A DNA stretch of 64,000 nucleotides, taken from NCBI RefSeq assembly GCF_007741475.1, contig NZ_CP036261.1, forward strand, positions 1,984,001 to 2,048,000, written 5' to 3'. The stretch is from Rosistilla ulvae (GTDB taxonomy: Bacteria > Planctomycetota > Planctomycetia > Pirellulales > Pirellulaceae). Shown one piece after another: positions 8,301 through 17,167 of the stretch (the first letter of the stretch is position 1; each line of letters opens with the position of its first letter). A model generated the notes under the pieces. That model was not told the DNA's origin, did no database searches, and saw only the letters and a program-made list of their open reading frames with translations. Made by a program: the position numbers and the translations under genes.

Positions 8301-8923
8301 GGCAAGCCCATCTTGTTGGCGATATCGACGGCGCCGGCCAGTTGCTGGCGTTGGATGTCGACGCCGTTGTTCATGACTTCGATAAAGTAGCGATCGCCAA
8401 AAACGCGTTCGAACCAACTGGCCACTCCCATCGCCTCCTTCTCGATCTCTTCGGTCGAAGATCCCTTGAGGATCGCGCGGCTGAATTCGCTGCTCACGCA
8501 CCCCGACAGACAGACGATCCCCTCGCTGAATTCTTCCAGGATCTGTTTGTCGATCCGCGGCTTGAAGTAGAACCCTTCCAGGCTCGCTTTGGAGGCCAGG
8601 CGGATGAGATTCTGAAAGCCTGTTTTGTTCTGAGCCAGCAGCGTCAGGTGGTAGCTGGCGTCGCGGCTGCCGCCACCGGAACCCTTGTCGAATCGGCTGC
8701 CCGGGGCGATGTAGGCTTCGTAGCCGACGATCGGGTTGATGTTGGCAGCTCTTGCCGTGCGGTAGAACTCAAGCGCGCCGTGCAGGTTGCCGTGGTCGGT
8801 CAACGCCAGCGCATTCATGCCATGTTCGCTGCAACGTTGGACCAGTTTGGGGATCGAACTGGCACCGTCCAACAGGCTGTAGTGGCTGTGACAATGCAAG
8901 TGCGTAAATGGTCGAGCGTTCAT
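5354..8923 (-). CDS. dnaE: DNA polymerase III subunit alpha
   Basis: Replicative polymerase, 1189 residues from the ATG at 8923, which has GGGA about nine bases upstream and begins MNARPFTHLHCHSHYSLLDG, the family's N-terminal PHP motif; the frame extends six codons further up without need. Order: PHP domain (about 1-280), polymerase core with the catalytic pair Asp416 and Asp418 in PPDIDVDFDKDRR, fingers, tandem HhH and C-terminal OB region. Length fits DnaE1 (E. coli 1160). An acidic run (EDAVEEEEDEDP) before the OB region is a local insertion. The stop lies 48 bases from the convergent small exported gene. Upstream on the same strand is an FHA protein, 144 bases away, so independent expression is likely. 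Confidence 0.98.
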   Translation of the reverse strand: MNARPFTHLHCHSHYSLLDGASSIPKLVQRCSEHGMNALALTDHGNLHGALEFYRTARAANINPIVGYEAYIAPGSRFDKGSGGGSRDASYHLTLLAQNKTGFQNLIRLASKASLEGFYFKPRIDKQILEEFSEGIVCLSGCVSSEFSRAILKGSSTEEIEKEAMGVASWFERVFGDRYFIEVMNNGVDIQRQQLAGAVDIANKMGLPVVATSDCHYVDPDDAEAQDVMLCINTGRFRTDTSRMKMDGNQYFLRTPDQMYEKFPGLEDAVARSQEIADSVNLELNLGKFYFPNFEVPENKTATQYLRELCITGLKDRYKGDRDRLPDGDDGDLSEEVHARLERELGVIDKLGFPTYFLIVWDFVLHGRSKGIWATVRGSGVGAIVCYALYLSHVCPLKYDLLFERFLDENRKEPPDIDVDFDKDRRVEVIDYVKEKYGHDNVCQIGTFGTLAARAAIKDVGRALGIPLFRVNQITEMVPDELKITIAKALEKNEELQKTYDGDSEVRELLDLAMRIEGLARNVGTHAAAVVIADKPLSEYLPIGRVPGKQDVITQWSMNDVESAGLLKMDFLGLRNLTILSKAVDLIEQTTGERIDPQNFPLDDKASYALLQRGETKGVFQLESGGIRDLLQRMKPDSFHDIIATAALYRPGPLEGGMVDTYVNVKHGKEEPEYKHPVLEEILAETNSVMVYQEQVMRILNRLGGIPLANAYTCIKAISKKKEALINQNHEKFIEGTIANGLTKKEADDIWVMIQKFAGYGFNKSHSTAYALVAFQTAYLKAHYPVEFMAALLSSDISGRNFKRKDALIEHMEDCQRMNIEIVNPNVNVSDSDFSVSDGKIIFGMSAIKGCGGGTAVAIAEERHANGPFKDIFDFCERVDPQRCNRAAVETLIKAGAMDDFGKRGQLHAALDRALQSGAAALADRKSGQKSLFGEFEDAVEEEEDEDPTNALPDVEDWPERQAMLAEKEVLGYYLTSHPLAEFEQKLSTFRTHKTSQLIECEDRTEVIIGGMMSSIKIAHTKNPKPGAPSKYANFDLEDVEGPIRCILWPDGYQKMGEMVLPDAVLIVRGVVDRRGGGDEINLIVNELVPLDELDAKYTRGILLDLDETTHDEMLPHVREVLRGYPGGQELMVSMHLKTGEAVVMRSQKYKVQVNNELRDRIDDLLGPGHYKLLITRPKVAPGVQQKKY

Positions 8924-9067
8924 GAATCCGATTCCCAGCAAAGGTCCTGCTTGACTTGTAACTGCAATGCCGCGCAGCGAAAACGCGGTCCAGAGCGTCT
9001 GGCGCGCGATACCGACTCTACGTTACGACTTCGTCGGCGAGATTTAAACCGGACTTGACGACGACGT

Positions 9068-9751
9068 TCAATCCATCCAATCGGGATCGGCCGCCTTGCG
9101 TATCATCGTGCCGATTTTGGATTGTAGATCGATCATCCGTTGCCAAGCCGCATAGTCGATGACGACCTCTTGAGTCCGTTCATCGATCTGGGCGTGATCG
9201 ATCAGCTTTTGCAGCCGCTGGTGCAAAAATTCGAGCACCTCACACATCTGGGCTGCTTGGCTGGGAGATAACCGGTCGGGGATTTCCGGGGTTTCGATCA
9301 TCCCCAAAGTGCCCGCCGCCTCACGATCCGTGTTTCGTTCGCCAACCTCGAACTCGAGCCCCGAACTCCCTTCCCCCGCGGAAAGATCCTGGGTCATCGT
9401 CGCCCCGATGTTCTTGTCGCTGGCCGCCTGCAGCGCGGCGACCCGGGCTGCGATCTGTTCCTCGGTTCCAACCAGCAACATGCTCCGTCCCACCGAAACC
9501 AGATCGCCATGACGCAAGATCCGCAGATGGCTCTCCTGACCATTGACCTTGGTGCCGTTGGTGCTATCCAGATCGGTCAACACCAGGCGGTCGTTGTCAA
9601 ACTGAATCTTCAGATGACAGCGGCTGATCCGTTCATCGTTTAATTGGATCGTGTTCCCCTCTTCGCGCCCGATCGTTACGGGGGGCGCGATGTCGCGGAA
9701 CACTTTTCCACGATCACTACCATGCAGAACTGTGAGCGTAACCTCGGTCAT
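9068..9751 (-). CDS. FHA domain protein
   Basis: 227 residues from the ATG at 9751 (AGG-rich leader; the frame extends nine codons further). Residues about 1-100 form a forkhead-associated domain that binds phosphothreonine: VTIGREEGNTIQL, ISRCHLKI and LTDLDSTNGTKVNG carry the conserved Arg, Ser-Arg-x-His and Asn-Gly residues. The C-terminal half (about 130-227) is helical, acidic and of unknown function. Such proteins read out Ser/Thr kinase signalling or scaffold secretion machines. No kinase gene is adjacent. It precedes dnaE on the same strand, with no evident functional link. Confidence 0.9.
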   Translation of the reverse strand: MTEVTLTVLHGSDRGKVFRDIAPPVTIGREEGNTIQLNDERISRCHLKIQFDNDRLVLTDLDSTNGTKVNGQESHLRILRHGDLVSVGRSMLLVGTEEQIAARVAALQAASDKNIGATMTQDLSAGEGSSGLEFEVGERNTDREAAGTLGMIETPEIPDRLSPSQAAQMCEVLEFLHQRLQKLIDHAQIDERTQEVVIDYAAWQRMIDLQSKIGTMIRKAADPDWMD

Positions 9752-9956
9752 GTCGCCTGTTCCTGACTTGTGACCCAATCTTTACTGGCCGACAAAATGA
9801 ACGTCGTAAAATTGTATGTTTCCCCATTAGATTTTGGCATCCAGCGATCTACTGGGCAACTGTCCATCTTCAGCATTGATGATAAATTTCTCAGCAACTT
9901 CACCTACCCGCCCTCCATTCGACGCTGCACGCGGAGAATTGTTGTTCCAACAATTG

Positions 9957-10985
9957 TCATTCCTGGCCAGGCAGGATCACCGATTTAACGATCTCTCCGT
10001 GGTGCATTCGCTCGAACGCCTGCTGCCATTGCCCGATTCCAAACGTCCCGCCGACAATCGGTTGAACGTCTAATTGTTTGGAGGTCAACAGGCTGATCAC
10101 CCGTTCCCAGATCGGCCAATTGTGGCTGAAGCTCCCCTGCAATGTCACATTTTTTTGAACCAGCGGGTCGATCGAGAAGCCCAGCGGTTTGGGGCCCCAG
10201 CCGACTTTGGTGATCCATCCGGCGGGGCGGACCAATTCGATCGCCAATTGCAGCGTGCTGGAAACACCCGCCGCATCGATCACGACGTCGACGCCCAATC
10301 CGTCTCCCTGGCGAGCCCATTCACTGGCGTCGGTGAGCGTCGTGACGCCATATTTCTGGGCGACAGCAAACCGGTGCGTGTCCGATTCCAGCCCCAACAC
10401 GGCGACGTCGGCACCGACAAGCTTTGCCACCGCGGCGCACAGGATCCCAATCGTTCCGGGACCGATCACTAGCACGCGGTCTCCCGGTTCGATCCGCGAA
10501 TTTTTGACGACAGCGTTGTAAGCGACGCAGCACGGTTCGGTGACCGCAGCGTGTTCAAACGCCAGCGCGTCGGGAACGCGATGCAAACAGCGGCTGGGGA
10601 CGCGGACAAACCGAGTCATCGCCCCGTCGACTCCATAACCAAAGCCCTTCCGAGTCGGATCCAGGTTGTACAACCCACGCCGCGACATCGGATTGTCGAC
10701 GTCGATGATCGCCGCGGTTTCGCTGGCGATCCGGTCCCCTTCGCGCCAGCTGGCAACGTTGGCTCCCGTTTCGACGATCGTTCCCGCAAATTCATGTCCC
10801 AGCACTACCGGATAGTTGACCGGCCAGCTGTGGGTCGCCGTCCATTGGTGCAAGTCGCTGCCGCAGACGCCGACCGCGGCGACTTCGACCAGCACGTCGT
10901 CGGTCCCGATCGTCGGCCGCTGGAATTCTCGGATCTCGACGCTTCCCGGATCGGGGGCAAAGTTAACTATCGCTGGCGATTTCAT
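9957..10985 (-). CDS. zinc-type alcohol dehydrogenase family (MDR) protein with altered structural-zinc lobe
   Basis: 342 residues. GroES-like N-domain with the catalytic zinc ligands Cys41 (GVCGSD) and His64-Glu65 (GHEF), then a Rossmann domain with VLVIGPGTIGILCAAVAKLVGA, predicting NAD(P)-dependent oxidation of a polyol or sugar. The usual four-cysteine structural zinc loop is missing: after GDRIASE the sequence is TAAIIDVDNPMSRRGLYNLD, without Cys. The start overlaps the stop of the upstream hexulose-phosphate-synthase-like gene by four bases (ATGA), so the pair is translationally coupled and probably acts on the same sugar. The substrate cannot be told from sequence. Confidence 0.9.
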   Translation of the reverse strand: MKSPAIVNFAPDPGSVEIREFQRPTIGTDDVLVEVAAVGVCGSDLHQWTATHSWPVNYPVVLGHEFAGTIVETGANVASWREGDRIASETAAIIDVDNPMSRRGLYNLDPTRKGFGYGVDGAMTRFVRVPSRCLHRVPDALAFEHAAVTEPCCVAYNAVVKNSRIEPGDRVLVIGPGTIGILCAAVAKLVGADVAVLGLESDTHRFAVAQKYGVTTLTDASEWARQGDGLGVDVVIDAAGVSSTLQLAIELVRPAGWITKVGWGPKPLGFSIDPLVQKNVTLQGSFSHNWPIWERVISLLTSKQLDVQPIVGGTFGIGQWQQAFERMHHGEIVKSVILPGQE

Positions 10986-11680
10986 CGTTGCACCTCGTCG
11001 TAGGCATGTACTTTTTCACAGATCAGGCGAAGCGAACTTTCCAGGTCGCCATCAGCCGTCTTAAATGCATCGGCATCGATCGTCAGCGGCGCTCCCAAAA
11101 CAACCAACGGGGCCCCATAAGCCGGACATTGGATCGCTTCTTCGATCGACAGACCGCCGACAGCTTGGACGGGAATCTTGACCGCATCGACAACGGCTCG
11201 CAGATCGTCCAGTGGGCTCGGCATCCGTCCGCCAGCCGCTGCGATTCCGCGGCGATGATCGTACCCAATGTGATGCACGATGTAGTCGCAGCCGAGGTCT
11301 TCCAGCCGCCGCGCGCCATCGACCATCGTGTCATAGGCCATGTTGTCGCCCATCACGCCGACGCCGTAATCGCGTCCCGCTTTGACGACGCACTCGATCG
11401 TCTCGTCGTGAGCTTGAGCCATCACGACGACGTGCGTCGCACCGGCACCCGCCATCATCTCCGCTTCCAAGTATCCGCCGTCCATCGTCTTCAGGTCGGC
11501 GACGATCGGCACGTCGGGGAATCGTTCTCGCAGAGCGCGGATGCCATGCAAGCCTTCGGCCAAGATCAGCGGCGTCCCCGCTTCGATCCAGTCGACGCCG
11601 GCGCGGATCGCCAGTTCGGCTGTCTCGAGCGCTTCGGCTATCGTCGTCAGGTCCAACGAAATCTGAACAATCGGTTTCAT
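10982..11680 (-). CDS. 3-hexulose-6-phosphate synthase / 3-keto-L-gulonate-6-phosphate decarboxylase-like
   Basis: About 232 residues from the ATG at 11680 (MKPIVQISLDLTTIAEAL), the family's typical N-terminus; the 33-codon upstream extension is discarded. TIM barrel of the orotidine-monophosphate-decarboxylase superfamily, with the signature IVADLKTMDGG (Asp-x-Lys-x-x-Asp), EAGTPLI at strand 1 and AVGGLS at the phosphate site. The superfamily includes the formaldehyde-fixing RuMP enzyme and sugar-acid decarboxylases. No 6-phospho-3-hexuloisomerase is present here; instead the downstream overlapping gene is an MDR dehydrogenase, which makes sugar or polyol catabolism at least as likely as formaldehyde fixation. 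Confidence 0.85.
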   Translation of the reverse strand: MKPIVQISLDLTTIAEALETAELAIRAGVDWIEAGTPLILAEGLHGIRALRERFPDVPIVADLKTMDGGYLEAEMMAGAGATHVVVMAQAHDETIECVVKAGRDYGVGVMGDNMAYDTMVDGARRLEDLGCDYIVHHIGYDHRRGIAAAGGRMPSPLDDLRAVVDAVKIPVQAVGGLSIEEAIQCPAYGAPLVVLGAPLTIDADAFKTADGDLESSLRLICEKVHAYDEVQR

Positions 11681-11844
11681 CGATCTCTCACAGCGTTTCG
11701 GATAGAAAAGGGGGCGGCTGGCACGCGCAACGGCATCCATGGGATCGCATGTTATACCCGCTGCACGCGACGATCGCACGCGTTGCGATCGACATTCTGT
11801 CCGAGATAACTATCGACTGATGCGGGGCGTCGACGTGAGACCGA

Positions 11845-13281
11845 TCAAGCCAACAAATCTTTGACAACGTGTCCGTGCACATCGGTCAGTCGGAAATCGC
11901 GTCCTTGAAAGCGATAGGTCAATTGTTCGTGATCAAAGCCCAGCAGATGCAGGATCGTCGCCTGCAGGTCGTGGATGTGGACAGGTTTCTCGGCGACGTT
12001 GAAGCCGAGTTCGTCGGAGTTCCCGTAGTCGAAGCCTCCTTTGACGCCGCCGCCAGCCAACCACATCGTGAAGGCGTCGGGATAGTGATCGCGGCCCAAG
12101 ATCTTCCCTTTGGCTGTGCGTCCCTCGCGGAAAGGTGTGCGGCCAAACTCGCCGCCCCAAACGATCAGCGTGTCTTCAAACAATCCGCGCTGTTTGAGAT
12201 CCTTGATCAGCGCGGCGATCGGTTTGTCCATCGTCGCGCACTTATCGGTCAGCCCTTTCTGGATCCCCGTCGCTGCACCGGTGCCATGGAAATCCCAGCC
12301 CCAATCGAACAGCTGGACGAACCGAACGCCCGATTCGACCAACCGCCGAGCCAACAGGCAGTTGTTCGCCAAGCTGGCGCCGCCGACTTCCGCGCCGTAA
12401 TCATCCAGCGTCTTTTGCGATTCCTGTGAGATGTCCATCACTTCGGGAACCGCCGTCTGCATCCGAAACGCCAGCTCGTACTGCGCGATCCGGGTCATCG
12501 TTTCGGGATGCCCCAGTTGTTCGGCTTGGATTTGATTCAGATCGCGGATGGCATCCAGGCTCATCCGTCGCATCCCGCGGCTCATCCCCGCTGGGTCGGA
12601 CGAATACAAAACCGGATCGCCTTTGCTGCGGCATTGCACTCCTTGATAGACCGACGGCAGGAATCCGCTGCCAAACGAGTTCTTGCCCCCGTTGGGTTGA
12701 ACGCCGCTGGAAATCAAGACGACAAAACCGGGGAGGTTTTCGTTTTCGCTGCCCAATCCGTAAGTCGTCCACGATCCGAGCGAAGGACGTCCCGAACGCG
12801 GAGAGCCAGTCAATACAAGCAGTTCCGCCGGGGCGTGGTTGAATTGGTCGGTGTACATCGAATGGACGATGCACATGTCGTCGGCGGTCTTGTGGAAGTT
12901 GGGGATCGCATCGGACATCCAGGTGCCGTTGCTGCCACACTGCTTCCACTTCCGCGGCGATCCCAGCAGCTTCGGTTTGCCGCTGGTGAACGCAAACGTC
13001 TTCCCTTCGATAAAATGGTCGGGACAGTCCTGGTCGTCGCGCTGCTCCAGTTCGGGCTTGTAATCGAACATGTCCAGGTTCGGTGGCGAACCGGTCATGT
13101 GCAGGTAGATCACCCGCTTCGCTTTTGCCGGGAAGTGAGGCTTGGCTGCCGCCAGCGGATCGTTACCCGAAGCGTCGCCAGCCATCAGACTGGCGAGCGC
13201 CATCGCTCCCACGCCCGCTGTCGATTGCTGCAGGAAGTGCCTCCGTGTGCTGAAGGCTGCGTATTCGATTCGTGGATCCAT
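11845..13281 (-). CDS. DUF1501 family exported protein (sulfatase-like fold), Tat signal
   Basis: 478 residues. N-terminal twin-arginine signal (STRRHFLQQSTAGVGAMALASLMAG) and then the DUF1501 pattern: KRVIYLHMTGSPPNLDMFDYKP, SLGSWTTYGLGSEN, and C-terminal WGGEFGRTPF and GRDHYPDAFTMWLAGGGVKGG. DUF1501 proteins have an alkaline-phosphatase/sulfatase-like core and are hugely expanded in planctomycetes, usually beside a PSCyt1/PSD1 protein. That arrangement holds here: the partner at 13336-16791 lies 54 bases upstream on the same strand. Biochemical role unknown; polysaccharide-associated processing in the periplasm is a common suggestion only. Confidence 0.93.
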   Translation of the reverse strand: MDPRIEYAAFSTRRHFLQQSTAGVGAMALASLMAGDASGNDPLAAAKPHFPAKAKRVIYLHMTGSPPNLDMFDYKPELEQRDDQDCPDHFIEGKTFAFTSGKPKLLGSPRKWKQCGSNGTWMSDAIPNFHKTADDMCIVHSMYTDQFNHAPAELLVLTGSPRSGRPSLGSWTTYGLGSENENLPGFVVLISSGVQPNGGKNSFGSGFLPSVYQGVQCRSKGDPVLYSSDPAGMSRGMRRMSLDAIRDLNQIQAEQLGHPETMTRIAQYELAFRMQTAVPEVMDISQESQKTLDDYGAEVGGASLANNCLLARRLVESGVRFVQLFDWGWDFHGTGAATGIQKGLTDKCATMDKPIAALIKDLKQRGLFEDTLIVWGGEFGRTPFREGRTAKGKILGRDHYPDAFTMWLAGGGVKGGFDYGNSDELGFNVAEKPVHIHDLQATILHLLGFDHEQLTYRFQGRDFRLTDVHGHVVKDLLA

Positions 13282-13335
13282 CGAGCTTATCCTTGGTTTT
13301 TTAGCGGTCCGTCAGGGAAAGGGGCAGCGATGCGA

Positions 13336-16300
13336 TCAGCGTTTGAGAAACAGTTCGTCTAGGTTCAACAGCACGTTGCCGACAACAGACATCGCCGCGG
13401 CTTCGGCAACATCCATTCCGTCGGGCAGTTCGCCCAGCGGCTCTTCGGCCAGTTGATGAGCCAATGCCGGATCGGCTTGGAATTCGGTCAACGCTTGCTG
13501 ATACAACGCAGCCAAACGGTCGACTTCGATTTCCGTAGGCTCTCGCAACAAGCAGGTTCGCAGCCCAAATTCGACCCGGCCTCGGACCGACGAATCCGCC
13601 GTTAGCATCCGCCGAGCCAGAGCTTGAGCTGCTTCGACGTAGACCGGATCGTTGAGTGTCACCAACGCTTGCAGCGGTGTATTAGTCCGCCCACGTCGCA
13701 CCGTGCAGACCTCGCGATTGGGAGCGTCGAACGTCGCCATCGACGGATAGGGACTCGACCGCCGCCACATCGTATAGATCCCGCGACGGTACTTGTCGTC
13801 GCCAGGACTTGTTTTCCAATCGGTCGCCGATCCAAACGCTGCGTTTAACCCGAGGTTGGGTTGCGGCGGCTTGGCCGGTGGACCAAACATCTTGTGGCTC
13901 AGCAGACCGCTCAACTGCAACGCTTGGTCGCGGACCATCTCTGCCGAGATCCGGTATCGCGGGCCGCGAGCCAACAAACGATTGGCGGGATCCTTTTCCT
14001 GCAACTCCGGCGACGTCACCGAACTCTGCCGGTAGGTTGCCGACGTGACGATCAATCGCAGCAACGCCTTCAGATCCCAGCCGCTGTCGCGAAGTTCGAC
14101 CGCCAGCCAATCCAGTAGCTGCGGATGCGAAGGTAGTTCTCCCTGCGAACCAAACTCTTCGCTCGATTCGACGATTCCGATACCGAAGATCTCTTCCCAG
14201 TGTCGGTTGGCGATCACTCGCGGTGTCAAAGCGTTTTGATCGTCGACAAGCCATTGGGCCAGCGACAATCGATCGGCCGGGCGGTCGGCAGACAGCGGAT
14301 GGAATGCTGCGGGCGTACCACGATCGACGTCGGCTCCGGCTGACTGGTAATCGCCACGCAGATGGATGTAAGTCGACCGCTGCTTCTCACTTGGCAGCTC
14401 CTCCTGGATCGGCACGGTCGTATACGGTTTGATGTCGGCGAGTTGTTTTTCAAGCTTCGCCAGTTGGGTTCGGACCGGCGCCAGTTGCGGCGCGATCGTG
14501 CGATAGTAATCGGCCAGCTGGTTCGCTTGCTTCTCATCGAGCGGTTCGGTTTGCAACACGATCGATCGGATTGCGTTGGGCAAGCTGGCCCATTGTGTCA
14601 GGTTGGCCGAATCGCTCGCTCGCACACGCACCTTGTCTAACAAGTGTTTGACGTGTACCGATTTCTGATGCAATTGTAGTTCCAGCACGCCGGTGTCGAG
14701 TGTCCGCGGTGGATCGAGCGTCAGCGTCAACTGATGCCGTTGCCCCAGTCCGCCCGCGATCGCCCAGCCCTTTTTCGTGTCCTGTTTGTCCAGAATCGTT
14801 GTCGCCGCCGGGAAACCCGACTGTTCATAATCTGCCAACGCGTTTTGGAACCGCAACTGGATCGCTCCACCAAACGCGATCGAGCGGCTTGGGCTGGGGA
14901 TCGCTTCGGGCGTTTGTTCACAAACAACGTTCCGACTGTCATCCAGCAGGATCAACTTGTAGCCCTTCAACCGCTGCTCGATCGAAGCACCGCCGTCGGT
15001 CCGATTCCAGATCACTACTTCGTCGATCGGATGCGTCTGCTTCAGGTCGATCTCAAACCACGGGTTGGTCTGGGCATTGGTGTGCGTGACCGAATCTTTG
15101 TAGAAGTCGCCGTCGGTGTTGCCATCGATTGCTCGCGCCGCCGGTGCGCCGTAGCCGGTGGAACTTTGCGAAGCGGTGCCCGCCAGGGCGACGTTATTTG
15201 AATCGCTGAACGCTTGCACTTCAGCCAAGTGAATCATCTTCCCCTTGCCCGGCAGTTCGATCCTCACGAATCTCGCATCGACAGGCTGCGGTTCCGTCGG
15301 CGTCCAGGTTGCTGTCGCTTGTGTGAGGACAAAGTTGGCGTTCTGTTCGGGAGAGATCTCCAACTGCAAACCCGCTACCTGTTCCCCAGCGGTTTTAAAT
15401 CGCAGCGTGTAGAGATCGTGGTCGCTCTTGCCGCCGCTGGCCTCGATCCATCCCTCGGCGTCGGTCGCCAATTGACGATGTTGTGCGGTAGCGGCGACCG
15501 GAATCAGCGGCTTCCAGGTTGGCGGCGTCTTGATTTCAGCGAGCCACTTCGTTTGAGCGGCTTCGATTTCGGGAGTCGTCTGCTGCAGTGTCGCTTTCAG
15601 GTCCGCGATCTGTTCGGCCCATTGCAGCTTTTGAGCTTTCTGTTCATCGGTCCAGATCGGCAGCGTCGGCCGTTCGTCTTTGATGTCGGCGTCCAACGTG
15701 TTGTTGAAGATCGCAAAGAAGCGAAAGTACTCTTCGTGCGTGATCGGATCATATTTATGCGTGTGGCACTGGGCGCAGGCCATCGTCGTTCCCATCCAGA
15801 CGGACATCGTCGTGTTAACGCGATCGACTACCGCCACATTTCGGAACTCTTCGTCGTTGGTTCCTCCTTCGCTGTTGGTCATCGTGTTGCGATGAAAGGC
15901 GGTGGCGATCAATTGTTCGTCGGTTGGATTGTCCAACAGGTCGCCAGCGATCTGTTCGATCGTGAACTGATCAAACGGTTTGTTGGCGTTCAACGACCGG
16001 ATCACGTAATCGCGATAGGCCCAAATCGTTCGCGGCGGATCGTCGGCGTATCCGGCGCTGTCGGCGTATCGGGCCAGATCCAACCAGACCCGCGCCCAAC
16101 GCTCACCAAACGCGGGTTGTTCCAACAACGCATCGACATAGGATTCGAATGCGTCATCTCGCGGGTCTTCTACAAATGCTTTGACCTGTTCCCAGCGGGG
16201 CGGTAGGCCGGTCAAATCGATCGCCACGCGGCGGGCCAACGCGTATCGGTCGGCCGCCGGCGATGGCTCCAGCCCCTCGGCCTCCATCCTCGCCAGAACA

Positions 16301-16791
16301 AAATGATCGATCGGATTGCGTGGCCAATCACTGTGTTTGACTTTCGGTAGAGAGGCTCGGACCGGTGGTTCGTAGGACCAGTGCCGCGCGTAATGCGCTC
16401 CCTGTTGGATCCAGCGACGCATCCGATCGATCTCATCGGCGGTCAGTTGTTTGCCTTTGCCCGGCGGCGGCATCCGCAGGTCTTCGTCGTCGGTCGTCAG
16501 CCGAGCGATCAACTCGCTCGCATCGGGATCCCCCGGCACGATCGCGGCGTAGCCTCCGAGATCGATTTGCGAACCCGCTTCGGTGTCGAAGCGAAGTTCG
16601 GTCGAACGAGCGGCTTCATCGGGGCCGTGACACATCACACAATTGTTCGAAAGCAACGAGCGGATTTCGCGATTGAAATCGACTTGTTGGGCAACCGTTT
16701 TGGTTGTTGGTGTCAGTGCGCTGGCTAACAACACCAGCCGGAGCGAATACGCTTGGACTTTTGCGACGAAACGTTGGAGGTTTTCATTCAT
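13336..16791 (-). CDS. PSCyt1/DUF1549-DUF1553 (PSD1) cytochrome-type exported protein
   Basis: 1151 residues from the ATG at 16791, giving a signal peptide (MNENLQRFVAKVQAYSLRLV then ALTPTTKTVAQ); the frame continues 117 codons upstream with no family similarity. A single cytochrome c-type site Cys51-x-x-Cys54-His55 (NNCVMCHGPD) lies in the PSCyt1 domain, followed by DUF1549 (about 140-345), a middle region with a discoidin (F5/8 type C)-like segment at about 540-640 (ARAIDGNTDGDFY, WFEIDLKQTHPIDEVVIWNR) suggesting carbohydrate binding, and C-terminal DUF1553 (about 840-1090, VRRGRTNTPLQALVTLNDP). Heads the pair with the DUF1501 protein. Periplasmic electron-transfer role is inferred from the haem site. 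Confidence 0.93.
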   Translation of the reverse strand: MNENLQRFVAKVQAYSLRLVLLASALTPTTKTVAQQVDFNREIRSLLSNNCVMCHGPDEAARSTELRFDTEAGSQIDLGGYAAIVPGDPDASELIARLTTDDEDLRMPPPGKGKQLTADEIDRMRRWIQQGAHYARHWSYEPPVRASLPKVKHSDWPRNPIDHFVLARMEAEGLEPSPAADRYALARRVAIDLTGLPPRWEQVKAFVEDPRDDAFESYVDALLEQPAFGERWARVWLDLARYADSAGYADDPPRTIWAYRDYVIRSLNANKPFDQFTIEQIAGDLLDNPTDEQLIATAFHRNTMTNSEGGTNDEEFRNVAVVDRVNTTMSVWMGTTMACAQCHTHKYDPITHEEYFRFFAIFNNTLDADIKDERPTLPIWTDEQKAQKLQWAEQIADLKATLQQTTPEIEAAQTKWLAEIKTPPTWKPLIPVAATAQHRQLATDAEGWIEASGGKSDHDLYTLRFKTAGEQVAGLQLEISPEQNANFVLTQATATWTPTEPQPVDARFVRIELPGKGKMIHLAEVQAFSDSNNVALAGTASQSSTGYGAPAARAIDGNTDGDFYKDSVTHTNAQTNPWFEIDLKQTHPIDEVVIWNRTDGGASIEQRLKGYKLILLDDSRNVVCEQTPEAIPSPSRSIAFGGAIQLRFQNALADYEQSGFPAATTILDKQDTKKGWAIAGGLGQRHQLTLTLDPPRTLDTGVLELQLHQKSVHVKHLLDKVRVRASDSANLTQWASLPNAIRSIVLQTEPLDEKQANQLADYYRTIAPQLAPVRTQLAKLEKQLADIKPYTTVPIQEELPSEKQRSTYIHLRGDYQSAGADVDRGTPAAFHPLSADRPADRLSLAQWLVDDQNALTPRVIANRHWEEIFGIGIVESSEEFGSQGELPSHPQLLDWLAVELRDSGWDLKALLRLIVTSATYRQSSVTSPELQEKDPANRLLARGPRYRISAEMVRDQALQLSGLLSHKMFGPPAKPPQPNLGLNAAFGSATDWKTSPGDDKYRRGIYTMWRRSSPYPSMATFDAPNREVCTVRRGRTNTPLQALVTLNDPVYVEAAQALARRMLTADSSVRGRVEFGLRTCLLREPTEIEVDRLAALYQQALTEFQADPALAHQLAEEPLGELPDGMDVAEAAAMSVVGNVLLNLDELFLKR

Positions 16792-17167
16792 GAAAGTTCG
16801 ACAAGGCGTAAGAAGGAATCGCGAACAAAACGAAGCCTTGCAGATCGTTCGGTGGATGAACGATGCCCGGATTGAATTCGTTTCGGAAGGAGTATTGGCT
16901 TCAAGGCGGGAGCGTCGAGGATGTGGGAAGTCGAGGGGACGCCGAGTCCTCATGGTACCAGCCCCCCGGGGCTCGAGCAATTCTTTAGGCTTGCGAGCTA
17001 CGTCCCCCCCCCCTTCCCCAGGGATGCCATGTTCGTGGCCTTGGAATGGCCAACGCGACACGCCGTTCGAACCGCGAAGCGAGCCTGCCTGAGAGGGAAT
17101 TTCCGTGCGATCCCCGCGTTGTCGAGGTATTATGACGGGCAATCCTCTTCTTTGAGATCTCTTCCGA
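16792..17167. promoter_or_regulatory. divergent intergenic region, 376 bases
   Basis: Lies between the starts of the cytochrome-type gene (minus) and the hybrid kinase (plus), so it must hold both promoters. A ten-C homopolymer sits at 17004-17013, and a CCCCCCGGGG block lies near 16964. I see no convincing gene and no clear -35/-10 pair. Confidence 0.4.

Noticed and set aside
10982-11680. Firm call as formaldehyde-fixing RuMP enzyme (hxlA)
   Set aside because: No hxlB partner and the coupled gene is a dehydrogenase, so the wider superfamily name is safer.
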